A DNA stretch of 10,285 nt, taken from positions 1-10,285 of the forward strand of contig JBFMGS010000066.1 of NCBI GenBank assembly GCA_040752635.1. Direction: 5' to 3'. Shown here one piece after another: positions 1-6,990 of the stretch (positions are counted from its first letter, which is position 1; each line of letters starts with the position of its first letter). Under the pieces are notes generated by a model. It made no database searches. It was given only the letters and a program-made list of their open reading frames with translations, and was not told the origin of the DNA. Origin of the DNA: JBFMGS01 sp040752635 (GTDB lineage: Bacteria > Bacillota > SHA-98 > UBA4971). Made by a program: the position numbers and the translations under genes.

Positions 1-1
1 A

Positions 2-1306
2 GAAGGCAAGAACGTCCTCATCCTAAACGCCGGGGACTCCATCCACGGCACGAACCTCGTGAACCTCTTTAGCGGGAAGTCAATGGTCGAAGTGATGGAG
101 TGCGTAGGCATCGAGGCCATGGCCGTAGGCAACCACGAGTTCAACTACGGTCAGCCGGTGCTACTCGAAAGGGCGGCCCAGGCTGACTTTCCTTTCCTAT
201 CCGCGAACACCATCGCCGTCCAGGGAGGCAAGGCCCTCCTGCCGGGCGCACTCATCGTAACTGTGAACGGCGTCAGGATCGGCATCTTCGGCCTGTCCCC
301 GCTTGATACGTACACGTCCACCCACCCCAAGAATGTTGTGGGCCTCGAGTTCATGGACCCCATCAGGGTCGCGAGTTGGATGGTACCCTACCTCCGGGAG
401 CAAGAGAAAGTAGACCTTGTGGTAGCCCTTACCCACATAGGCTATGATGACGACAAGAGGCTTGCCGCTGCGGTTCCCGGCATTGACGTCGTCGTGGGCG
501 GGCACAGCCACACGAGGCTCGAGAAACCCGATAAGGCTGGAAACACGATAATAGTCTCGGCTGGCGAGTATGCGAAAGACCTCGGAAGGCTGGATATCAC
601 CGTTGAGGGCGGCAAGATCACCGCCTATTCGGGCAAGCTCATCCCCATTGCTGCCGGCGTGGCAGATAGCGCGAGAGTGAGCGGCATCGTAGCCACATAC
701 AAGAAGGAGCTCGACGAGAAACTCTCGGCGATTGTGGGCGAGTCTCTCGTCGTGCTCGACGGGGAGCGCTCCAACGTGCGCACGAAGGAGACCAATCTCG
801 GCAGCCTCATCGCCGACATGATGCGCGCGGCCGGGTCGGCGGACATCGCCCTCACAAACGGCGGCGGCATCAGGGCTTCCATTGACAAGGGTCCGATATC
901 CCTTGGCGAGGTCTTCACGACGCTGCCGTTCGATAACACCCTGGTGGTGCTGGAAGTAAGCGGGGCTAGCATCAAAGCTGCGCTCGAGCGGTCTGTGAGC
1001 GCCTACCCGAAGGAGCTTGGCGCGTTCTTGCAGGTCTCCGGCTTGAAATTCGTGTTCGACCCATCGAAGCCTGCGGGCGAGCGTGTCATTTCAGTCACAG
1101 TTGGGGACGCACCCCTTGACCCGAAGAAGCTTTACAAAGTCGCCACGAACGACTTCATGGCCGCGGGCGGAGACGGGTACGACATGCTAAAGGGCGCCAG
1201 GGTGGTGTTCTCTTCGGGCGAGCTCTTGCGTGATGTGATGACGAATTACGTGAAGGATGCGGGCAAGGTGGCTCCGCAAGTCGAGGGAAGGATCGTCGCA
1301 AAGTAG
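2..1306 (+). CDS. Bifunctional metallophosphatase/5'-nucleotidase, 5'-truncated
   Basis: The reading frame is open to the window start (codons from position 2), so the N-terminus and any signal peptide are missing; 434 residues are visible. The metallophosphatase half shows the remaining metal-binding motifs in order: NAGDSIHG, AVGNHEF, ALTHIGYDDD and VVGGHSHT. The C-terminal 5'-nucleotidase domain follows, with RTKETNLGSLIADMMR, LTNGGGIRASI, TTLPFDNTLV and the substrate-pocket segment ATNDFMAAGGDGY near the end. Family knowledge (UshA/YfkN type): such enzymes use a two-metal centre to hydrolyse nucleoside monophosphates or related phosphoesters, normally outside the cytoplasm, to salvage nucleoside and phosphate. 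It ends in VEGRIVAK with no LPXTG or membrane anchor visible. The exact substrate cannot be read from the sequence. The last 25 codons are repeated after the assembly gap; that second copy is not a separate gene. Confidence 0.93.
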   Translation, partial: EGKNVLILNAGDSIHGTNLVNLFSGKSMVEVMECVGIEAMAVGNHEFNYGQPVLLERAAQADFPFLSANTIAVQGGKALLPGALIVTVNGVRIGIFGLSPLDTYTSTHPKNVVGLEFMDPIRVASWMVPYLREQEKVDLVVALTHIGYDDDKRLAAAVPGIDVVVGGHSHTRLEKPDKAGNTIIVSAGEYAKDLGRLDITVEGGKITAYSGKLIPIAAGVADSARVSGIVATYKKELDEKLSAIVGESLVVLDGERSNVRTKETNLGSLIADMMRAAGSADIALTNGGGIRASIDKGPISLGEVFTTLPFDNTLVVLEVSGASIKAALERSVSAYPKELGAFLQVSGLKFVFDPSKPAGERVISVTVGDAPLDPKKLYKVATNDFMAAGGDGYDMLKGARVVFSSGELLRDVMTNYVKDAGKVAPQVEGRIVAK

Positions 1307-1358
1307 TCTCGTCGTTGCCGGCAAGGCAGTTTCGCTGGAAAACAGCTCAATGCCCCGG
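1232..1358 (+). repeat. 127-bp direct repeat, copy 1 (contig-end overlap)
   Basis: This stretch (last codons of the nucleotidase, its TAG and 52 bases beyond) is repeated without any mismatch at 1459-1585. It ends exactly where the N run begins. A length of 127 is the largest k-mer commonly used by de Bruijn assemblers, so this looks like a k-mer overlap between two contig ends and not a biological duplication. Confidence 0.95.
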
Positions 1359-1458
1359 NNNNNNNNNNNNNNNNNNNNNNNNNNNNNNNNNNNNNNNNNN
1401 NNNNNNNNNNNNNNNNNNNNNNNNNNNNNNNNNNNNNNNNNNNNNNNNNNNNNNNNNN
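1359..1458. other. Assembly gap of exactly 100 N
   Basis: One hundred consecutive undetermined bases. A round 100 is the usual scaffolder placeholder for a gap of unknown size. Since both flanks are the same 127 bp, the true gap is probably negative: collapsing 1359-1585 would restore a continuous sequence from the nucleotidase stop at 1304-1306 into the intergenic region beginning CGCCGAGAGG at 1586. Confidence 0.97.
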
Positions 1459-1585
1459 GATGTGATGACGAATTACGTGAAGGATGCGGGCAAGGTGGCT
1501 CCGCAAGTCGAGGGAAGGATCGTCGCAAAGTAGTCTCGTCGTTGCCGGCAAGGCAGTTTCGCTGGAAAACAGCTCAATGCCCCGG
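1459..1585 (+). repeat. 127-bp direct repeat, copy 2 (contig-end overlap)
   Basis: Identical to 1232-1358 and starts at the first base after the N run. It re-reads the last 24 sense codons of the 5'-nucleotidase and its TAG (1531-1533), then non-coding DNA. It should not be annotated as a partial gene. Both copies contain the 10-bp palindrome TTGCCGGCAA just after the stop codon, which has no T-rich tail and is not a convincing terminator. Confidence 0.95.
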
Positions 1586-1590
1586 CGCCG

Positions 1591-1795
1591 AGAGGTGTCG
1601 GCGGTTGCTCCAGGCACCGTCACCTTTCGAGGGACATTACGCGCCCCAGTTCGCGCATGAGGACCGCAGGGCATACCCGCGACCCTGATTGTTGCTATCC
1701 TCGGGAAGACGAGCGGTGTCAGGTGTGGATATGCCCCGGGGGACGACGTGGAACGACCTAGCGTATATCAGTCCCCTTTAGCTGCCGACACCTCT
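1591..1795. ncRNA. Candidate structured RNA or MITE-like element bounded by a 12-bp inverted repeat
   Basis: AGAGGTGTCGGC (1591-1602) is perfectly complementary to GCCGACACCTCT (1784-1795). In RNA the helix extends inward to 1607/1779 with G-U pairs. Further complementary blocks are nested in order: 1631-1635 with 1771-1775, 1638-1642 with 1761-1765, 1649-1652 with 1751-1754, GGGCATA 1669-1675 with TATGCCC 1730-1736, CCTGA 1684-1688 with TCAGG 1719-1723, and CTCG 1700-1703 with CGAG 1710-1713. The result is a rod of about 205 nt with a large 5'-side bulge (1608-1630), an outline that resembles 6S RNA. No coding frame is convincing here. Alternatives are a small inverted-repeat transposable element, although no target-site duplication is visible, or chance pairing. 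No riboswitch consensus was recognised and no promoter is clear. Strand is undetermined. Confidence 0.3.
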
Positions 1796-1797
1796 TC

Positions 1798-1817
1798 GGG
1801 ACCGTTGTCGAGGTCCC
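1798..1817 (+). other. Hairpin in the GH1 leader (GGGACC/GGTCCC)
   Basis: A perfect 6-bp G+C-rich stem, GGGACC with GGTCCC, and an 8-base loop begin two bases after the inverted-repeat element and end 19 bases before the GH1 ribosome site. Only TTG follows the stem, so it is a poor intrinsic terminator. It could be the 3' end of an upstream RNA or a leader element of the GH1 mRNA. Confidence 0.3.
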
Positions 1818-1836
1818 TTGCATAGTGGCTTGCAGC

Positions 1837-1842
1837 AGGAGG
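1837..1842 (+). promoter_or_regulatory. Ribosome binding site AGGAGG that decides the GH1 start
   Basis: A perfect AGGAGG lies one base before an ATG at 1844, which is too close for initiation, and ten bases before the in-frame ATG at 1853. It therefore favours 1853 as the start, three codons inside the longest reading frame. Confidence 0.7.
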
Positions 1843-1852
1843 AATGCGCAGG

Positions 1853-3139
1853 ATGGACACTTGCGGCCGGATCGGGTTTCCCGACAGGTTTCTGTGGGGG
1901 GCGGCCACGTCGTCGCACCAGGTCGAAGGGAACAACGTGAACAACGACTGGTGGGACTGGGAGCAACTGCCCGGCAAAGTGGCGCACGGTGACAAGTCGG
2001 GCGACGCGTGCGACCAGTACAATAGGTACCCGCAGGACTTCGCCATGGCCCGCGACCTTGGGCACAACGCCCACCGCTTCTCCATCGAGTGGAGCAGGAT
2101 CGAGCCTGCCGAAGGCCGATTCGATCGGGGTGCCGTAGAGCATTACCGCGATGTTCTGAAGACGCTGAAATCCTACGGAATGACCACGATGCTGACCCTG
2201 CACCACTTCACGAACCCCAGGTGGCTTGCGGCAAAGAGAGGCTGGGAGCACCCCGGCGTCGTAGAGTTGTTCGAAAGGTATTCCCGACATGTGGCTGAGG
2301 AACTCGGGGACCTTGTGGACCTCTGGGTTACCATAAACGAGCCCATGGTCTATGCGGTTCAGAGCTTTCTCCTGGGCCTGTGGCCGCCAGAGAAGAAGTC
2401 CATAGACCGGGCGTTTCGGGTCGCAAAGCACCTTGCGAAGGCGCACGGCCGCGCGTACCACGCCATTCACGAGGTCATGGAAGCCCGGGGTAAAAAGCCG
2501 GCGGTGGGCATCGCCAAGAACATGATGGTCTTCGATCCTAAGAACCCCGTAAACTGGCTCGACAGGTTCATCGCAAGGAAGCTTGACCGCATATACAACA
2601 GGTCTTTCCTGGACGCTCTCACCAGAGGGGTCATAGCGTTCCCCGTGATATCAGCAGAGATCGACCCAGAAGTCGCCAGGACCCAGGATTTCATCGGGAT
2701 CAACTACTACTCACGGAGCCTGGTGAGCTTTTCCTTGCGAAGGCCTCAGATGCTTTTCATGAATCTGTCGGTGAAAGAGGATGCGGAAAAGAACAGCCTG
2801 GGGTGGGAGATCTATCCCGAAGGCCTCTACCGTATCCTCATGAGCGTGAAGGATTACGGACTCCCGGTGTACATCACCGAAAATGGCATCGCGACCACCG
2901 ACGACAAGCAGAGGGAGCGGTTTATCATATCGCACCTGCGCGAGGTCGCCCACGCCATAGCGGACGGCGTTGATGTTCGGGGCTACTTCCATTGGTCGCT
3001 CATCGACAATTTTGAGTGGAAGGAAGGGTTTGCCCCGAGGTTCGGGATGGTGGGCGTCGATTACAGGACCCAGGAGAGAACCATTCGCCCTAGCGCCAGT
3101 CTGTTCGCGGAAATCGCTCGGACGCATTCCTTGCCGTAA
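1853..3139 (+). CDS. GH1 family beta-glycosidase (beta-glucosidase type)
   Basis: A complete 428-residue retaining beta-glycosidase, near the usual 440-470 of GH1. The N-terminal family signature FLWGAATSSHQVEG is followed by a (beta/alpha)8 barrel. The acid/base glutamate sits in WVTINEP (Glu163 counted from 1853) and the nucleophile in YITENG (Glu343). DFIGINYYSR and SLIDNFEWKEG are the usual substrate-pocket segments. The Glu in NFEW (Glu388) contacts glycone O4/O6 in plain beta-glycosidases, where 6-phospho enzymes carry a Ser/Lys/Tyr phosphate site, so the substrate should be unphosphorylated beta-glucosides or galactosides. There is no signal peptide, so it is cytoplasmic. The start was chosen by AGGAGG spacing; ATG 1844 is the alternative. 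The gene stands between a non-coding leader and a decayed ABC gene, so whether it is cotranscribed with the downstream glucanases is uncertain. The aglycone specificity cannot be read. Confidence 0.95.
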   Translation: MDTCGRIGFPDRFLWGAATSSHQVEGNNVNNDWWDWEQLPGKVAHGDKSGDACDQYNRYPQDFAMARDLGHNAHRFSIEWSRIEPAEGRFDRGAVEHYRDVLKTLKSYGMTTMLTLHHFTNPRWLAAKRGWEHPGVVELFERYSRHVAEELGDLVDLWVTINEPMVYAVQSFLLGLWPPEKKSIDRAFRVAKHLAKAHGRAYHAIHEVMEARGKKPAVGIAKNMMVFDPKNPVNWLDRFIARKLDRIYNRSFLDALTRGVIAFPVISAEIDPEVARTQDFIGINYYSRSLVSFSLRRPQMLFMNLSVKEDAEKNSLGWEIYPEGLYRILMSVKDYGLPVYITENGIATTDDKQRERFIISHLREVAHAIADGVDVRGYFHWSLIDNFEWKEGFAPRFGMVGVDYRTQERTIRPSASLFAEIARTHSLP

Positions 3140-3148
3140 AGAGGCAGC

Positions 3149-3628
3149 ATGACGAGCATACGAGGGAGGACAGCGCTCTATGTCATCGGGCCGATCACTA
3201 TTCGGCAGGAAGGGATCAGGTTTGCTTGTTTCACGGCATCGCGGCTCCTTACCGTCTTCGCTGAGGTTGCGTTCGGACTGGCGAATTTGGGCACTCCCAG
3301 AGATGAGACGAAAAGGCGCGTCAGGGAGGCGCTACAAAAGGTGGGGTCTTGGGAGCTGCGCGACCGCTCGCCATTTGAGCTGTCGTGCGGGCAGCAACAG
3401 AGGCTCGCAATAGCTTCAGTCCTTGCGATGGATCCGCCGATACTTGTGCTTGACGAGGCTGCCTCCCGGCTCGACCCTTCAGGCACCCGGGAGATATGGC
3501 AGATTATTCCCGATCTGCACCAAAGCGGGTGCTTTCGGGTATCCGCACGGGGCTTCAGCCCAAAGGGACAATTGATTCACGAGGCTCCAGCACAACGGGC
3601 GCGTCACAAATGGGCGAGCCAACCTTGA
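3149..3628 (+). pseudogene. Decayed ABC-transporter ATPase (cobalt/ECF-type), Walker A missing
   Basis: An open frame of 159 codons holds the middle of an ABC ATPase: TVFAEVAFGLANLG (typical of the Q-loop-to-helical region of CbiO/EcfA-type ATPases), a signature loop mutated to LSCGQQQR (Cys in place of the first Gly, residue 80), Walker B ILVLDEA (Asp102-Glu103) and a D-loop SRLDP. The Walker A loop is absent: only about 40 unrelated residues precede the conserved part, where roughly 80 with GxxGxGKS/T would be expected. After DLHQSG the sequence becomes unrelated and the H-loop His is lost. Such a protein could not bind ATP normally. No permease or substrate-binding gene is adjacent. I read it as the relic of a once complete transporter gene. 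Its 3' end contains the -35 box of the next gene's promoter. Confidence 0.75.
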
Positions 3629-3654
3629 CAGGAAGTATGCGGGAGAAGTATAAT
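3625..3654 (+). promoter_or_regulatory. Consensus SigA/sigma-70 promoter for the GH57 gene
   Basis: TTGACA at 3625-3630, an 18-base spacer, then TATAAT at 3649-3654. Both hexamers match the consensus perfectly. Transcription should start near 3661, giving a leader of about 107 nt before the ATG at 3768. The -35 box overlaps the stop codon of the ABC relic. Confidence 0.85.
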
Positions 3655-3681
3655 TCTGCTGGACATCTACAACGTTATAGC

Positions 3682-3692
3682 ACACGTCGTGT
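3682..3692. promoter_or_regulatory. Operator-like palindrome just downstream of the promoter
   Basis: ACACG-T-CGTGT is a perfect odd-centred inverted repeat about 20 bases after the predicted transcription start, a usual position for a repressor roadblock. With only five bases per arm, chance is quite possible. No regulator gene for it lies in the window. Confidence 0.25.
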
Positions 3693-3767
3693 TATCCCTG
3701 TGAGGGAAGCTCGAGCCTGCGCGCTGGGTCCCGAAATCCACATATCACGCAGAGGGGGCAGACTTCC

Positions 3768-6700
3768 ATGAGAAAGCGTCGAACCTTGAGTGCCCTGAGT
3801 GTGCTGGCGTTCCTGGTAGTGGCGTTAGGATTTCTTTCTGGCCAGGCGTGGGGCGCAGAAGAACCTCTCTATGTGGCCCTCGTCTGGCATAATCACCAGC
3901 CGTTCTACAAGAACACCGCGACTGGCGAGTACATGCTACCCTGGGTGAGGCTGCACGCGGTCAAGGACTACTACGATATGGCTTCGATCCTCAGGAAATA
4001 CCCGAAGGTCCACGCGACGTTTAACCTTGTGCCCTCTCTTGTTCTCCAGCTTGACGAGTACGCCGCAGGTGCGAAGGATAACCGCCAGCTTCTGACTGAA
4101 AAGCCCGCAGCTGCGTTGACGAAGGAAGACAAGGAGTTCATCCTCAGACGATTCTTCGATGCCAACTGGAACAGGATAATCAAGAAATACCCACGCTATT
4201 GGCAGCTTCTCCAAAAGCGCGGCGAGAACGTGTCTGATCAAGCCATCGAGCAGGCGATCGGGTCTTTCACCGAGCAAGACTTCAGGGACCTTCAAGTGTG
4301 GTTCAACCTCGCCTGGCTGGACCCGGACTTCATCGACACGGATCCTCTGATGAACGCTCTGGTTGCAAAGGGCCACGGGTTCACGGAGGAGGACAAGCGC
4401 CGCGTTCTCGCCAAGCACCTCGAGATTGTGAAGCAAGTCATCCCGCTCTACCGGTCCATGCAGGACTCGGGTCAAATAGAGGTAACGACCACGCCGTTCT
4501 ACCACCCGATCATGCCCCTGCTCTACAACGTTGAACTCGCCCGCGTCGCCAGTCCGAAGCTGGAGCTCCCGACACAGGCGTTTGCCCACCCGGAGGACAT
4601 CGAGGCGCAGCTTGCCATGGCGGTCAAGTCCTACGAGAACCATTTCGGGCGCCGTCCGCGCGGTCTGTGGCCTTCTGAACAGGCCGTGGGGCAGGACATC
4701 TTGGGGTTGGTCCATGATGCCGGCTTCAATTGGATGGTATCGAGCGAAGGGGTGCTGGCGCGTTCCCTAGGGATAAGCCTCAGGGATGGCTCGGGCAACG
4801 TCGTAAGACCCGACCTTCTCTACAAGCCATACCTGGTCCAGCACGGCGACAAAACCATGACCATCCTGTTCCGCGACATCGTGCTATCGGACAAGATCGG
4901 GTTTAGTTACTCCGGGATGAAGGGAACGAGCGCGGCTCTCGACCTTATGAACTACTTGCGAAAGGTCAAGCGCGACCTAGCAGGAGTCCCCGGGCCGCAT
5001 GTGGTTACTATAGCTCTCGACGGCGAGAACTGCTGGGAGTACTACGAAAACGACGGCAAGGAGTTCCTGCATTCCCTTTATAAGATGCTTAGCGCAGATC
5101 CGAATTTCAGAGCCGTGACGGTCGAGGAGTACCTGAAGGCCCACCCGGCTAAGGACAAGATCGCCAGGCTCCACACAGGATCCTGGATCTCGGATAACCT
5201 CGAGACGTGGATAGGCGAAACCGAAGAGAACAGGGCGTGGGACTACCTCGCCAGGGCACGGGAGGTCCTTGCTAAGTATGCATCGGCAAACGCCAGCAAC
5301 GAAGCCGCTCGTACCGGCATCGCCCGCGCATGGGACGAACTTTACGCTGCGGAGGGAAGCGACTGGTTTTGGTGGTACGGCGACGACCAGGATTCCGAGA
5401 ACGACCTTGGGTTTGACGAGCTCTTCAGGGTACACCTCCAGAATGTGTATAGCTACATAGGACAGCCCATCCCAAGCTATCTCTATATGCCTATAATCCC
5501 GAAGGCGTCGGCTACCCCGAACGTGAAGATGAAGGACCTCCTCAAGGCCACACCCGATGGCAAGATCGACCCGGGCGAATGGAACGCGGCGGCGATGTAC
5601 TTCAAGACCGAGGCTGCGCCGCTGCCATCGGGCGCGAGCGAGATGCTCCTCCGGGCTCTGTGGGTGGGCGTAGACGCAGATAACCTTTACCTCCGCGTGG
5701 ACATTAAAGGCGGGCTCGACGACCTCTACGGCACAGACGTCACGCTCGCGGCGTACCTCTCCAACCCCAGGCGGACGGAGGCCAACAGCGTCCCGAGGTG
5801 GAGCGGTGAAGGCCCTGCGGCCACGGTGATCGGGTTCGCCCCCGGCACGGAGATCCTCGTGGACTTCAAGAGCCTCGGCGGGCCAGGCCCGTCTAAAGCG
5901 CGCCTATCGTTTGCTGGGGGAAACGAGACCTGGGTGGAAGCGAGGGAACTCGCAACCGGCGGCGCGGACCGCACCGTGGAGATCAAGGCGCCATTTGCGG
6001 ACATCGGCCTGAAGGCTGGCGATAGCGTGAGCCTCGCGGTGGTGGCGTCGAGGGGTGGCAAGAACGTAGATATGCTCCCGGTTGACGGTCCTGCAGAGGT
6101 GAAGGTGCCCGAGATCATCGTCGGCAAGACTCTCTTCAAATGGGACGATCCAAGAGGCGACGACCACGGCCCCGGCAGTTATACTTACCCGACAAACCCC
6201 GTGTTCAAGCCGGGCGTGTTCGACTTGCTGTCCTTCCAGGTTCTTGAAGTCAAGGACGACATCGTGTTCCAGGTGGCCCTTGCGGGCGACATAACCAACC
6301 CGTGGAACTCACCCATCGGCGTGTCGCTACAGACGATTGACATATACATCGATACCGACCGTAGGCCCGGCTCCGGGAATACAGAGGCCCTGGGCGGAAG
6401 GCACGTGATCTTTGCGCCCGAATCGGCGTGGGAGTACGCGATCTGGGTAGAAGGGTGGAACCAGCGGATCTTCAGGGCCGATGGCAAGGAGGTTGAAGCG
6501 GCCATCCGTGTTGGCCAGGATCCGGTCAACAAGACCATTTTCATCCGCATCCCCAGGTCCGCCCTTGGCGATCCGCAGCCCGGCTGGGGTTACCAGGCCT
6601 TCGTGCTGAGTCAGGAAGGGTACCCATCGCCAGGCAATCTCCGCGTGCGCGAGGTGCTCTCGGTAGCCCAAGAGTGGCGCCTGGGCGGCGGCCACGACTC

Positions 6701-6827
6701 CGAGGTCGATCCGAACGTCATCGACATGCTGGCACCTGAGGAAACGACCCAGGAGGCTATCCTCGGTTCCTTTAACGTGAACACGGGCAAACTTGCCGAG
6801 GTGCCGATGGTATACGGGACGAAGTGA
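3768..6827 (+). CDS. Secreted multidomain GH57 alpha-glucanase (amylopullulanase-like)
   Basis: 1019 residues. Residues 1-29 form a signal peptide (MRKRR, then a hydrophobic core, cleavage near AWG/AEE). The GH57 catalytic region covers about 33-500 with its five conserved blocks: WHNHQP (40-45), TTTPFYHP (240-247), GLWPSE with nucleophile Glu304, ALDGENCWE with acid/base Asp418, and TGSW (470-473) before ETWIGETEENRAW. A CBM9/DOMON-like beta domain follows (about 585-780, opening DGKIDPGEWNAA), then a domain resembling the glucodextranase C-terminal type (about 783-1000: WDDPRGDDHGPGSY, DIYIDTDRRPGSG). GH57 enzymes are retaining hydrolases or transferases of alpha-1,4 and alpha-1,6 glucans; secretion implies attack on starch, glycogen or pullulan outside the cell. 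No membrane anchor or SLH repeats are seen. The ribosome site AGAGGGGG (3751-3758) lies nine bases before the ATG. Exact specificity is unresolved. Confidence 0.93.
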   Translation: MRKRRTLSALSVLAFLVVALGFLSGQAWGAEEPLYVALVWHNHQPFYKNTATGEYMLPWVRLHAVKDYYDMASILRKYPKVHATFNLVPSLVLQLDEYAAGAKDNRQLLTEKPAAALTKEDKEFILRRFFDANWNRIIKKYPRYWQLLQKRGENVSDQAIEQAIGSFTEQDFRDLQVWFNLAWLDPDFIDTDPLMNALVAKGHGFTEEDKRRVLAKHLEIVKQVIPLYRSMQDSGQIEVTTTPFYHPIMPLLYNVELARVASPKLELPTQAFAHPEDIEAQLAMAVKSYENHFGRRPRGLWPSEQAVGQDILGLVHDAGFNWMVSSEGVLARSLGISLRDGSGNVVRPDLLYKPYLVQHGDKTMTILFRDIVLSDKIGFSYSGMKGTSAALDLMNYLRKVKRDLAGVPGPHVVTIALDGENCWEYYENDGKEFLHSLYKMLSADPNFRAVTVEEYLKAHPAKDKIARLHTGSWISDNLETWIGETEENRAWDYLARAREVLAKYASANASNEAARTGIARAWDELYAAEGSDWFWWYGDDQDSENDLGFDELFRVHLQNVYSYIGQPIPSYLYMPIIPKASATPNVKMKDLLKATPDGKIDPGEWNAAAMYFKTEAAPLPSGASEMLLRALWVGVDADNLYLRVDIKGGLDDLYGTDVTLAAYLSNPRRTEANSVPRWSGEGPAATVIGFAPGTEILVDFKSLGGPGPSKARLSFAGGNETWVEARELATGGADRTVEIKAPFADIGLKAGDSVSLAVVASRGGKNVDMLPVDGPAEVKVPEIIVGKTLFKWDDPRGDDHGPGSYTYPTNPVFKPGVFDLLSFQVLEVKDDIVFQVALAGDITNPWNSPIGVSLQTIDIYIDTDRRPGSGNTEALGGRHVIFAPESAWEYAIWVEGWNQRIFRADGKEVEAAIRVGQDPVNKTIFIRIPRSALGDPQPGWGYQAFVLSQEGYPSPGNLRVREVLSVAQEWRLGGGHDSEVDPNVIDMLAPEETTQEAILGSFNVNTGKLAEVPMVYGTK

Positions 6828-6977
6828 CAGATCCCAGCGGACTACGGGGAGTCGGAAGCTAGCCTGCTGCACCAAGCATTTCGCCTCTAGCGTTCTGATG
6901 TTATGACGTGTAGTGGCCATGCGCTGCTTCTGGGACGACTTGCTATTGATCAACAGTTCCTGGTACGCGAATATTAT

Positions 6978-6982
6978 GGGGG
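6978..6982 (+). promoter_or_regulatory. Ribosome binding site GGGGG that favours the GTG start of GH13
   Basis: A GGGGG run eight bases before GTG 6991 is the only purine-rich site in the region. ATG 6976 and GTG 6913, both in frame, have no such site and would put non-signal residues ahead of the signal peptide. ATG 7003 is a further alternative with a weaker site (GGGCAGG). Confidence 0.5.
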
Positions 6983-6990
6983 TAGAGCGC

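Noticed and set aside
1459..1533. A second partial 5'-nucleotidase gene after the gap
   Set aside because: Base-for-base identical to the end of the first copy and exactly bounded by the 127-bp overlap, so it is an assembly duplicate.
1734..1741. CCCCGGGG palindrome as a hairpin
   Set aside because: There is no loop space between the arms; half of it pairs better with GGGCATA upstream.
1591..1795. A lysine or SAM riboswitch, suggested by the opening AGAGGTG
   Set aside because: The other conserved blocks of those classes are absent and no lysine or methionine gene is adjacent.
1778..2470. Long reverse-strand frames over GH1, and similar ones over GH57 and GH13
   Set aside because: They mirror strongly supported forward genes in G+C-rich DNA and show no family motifs.
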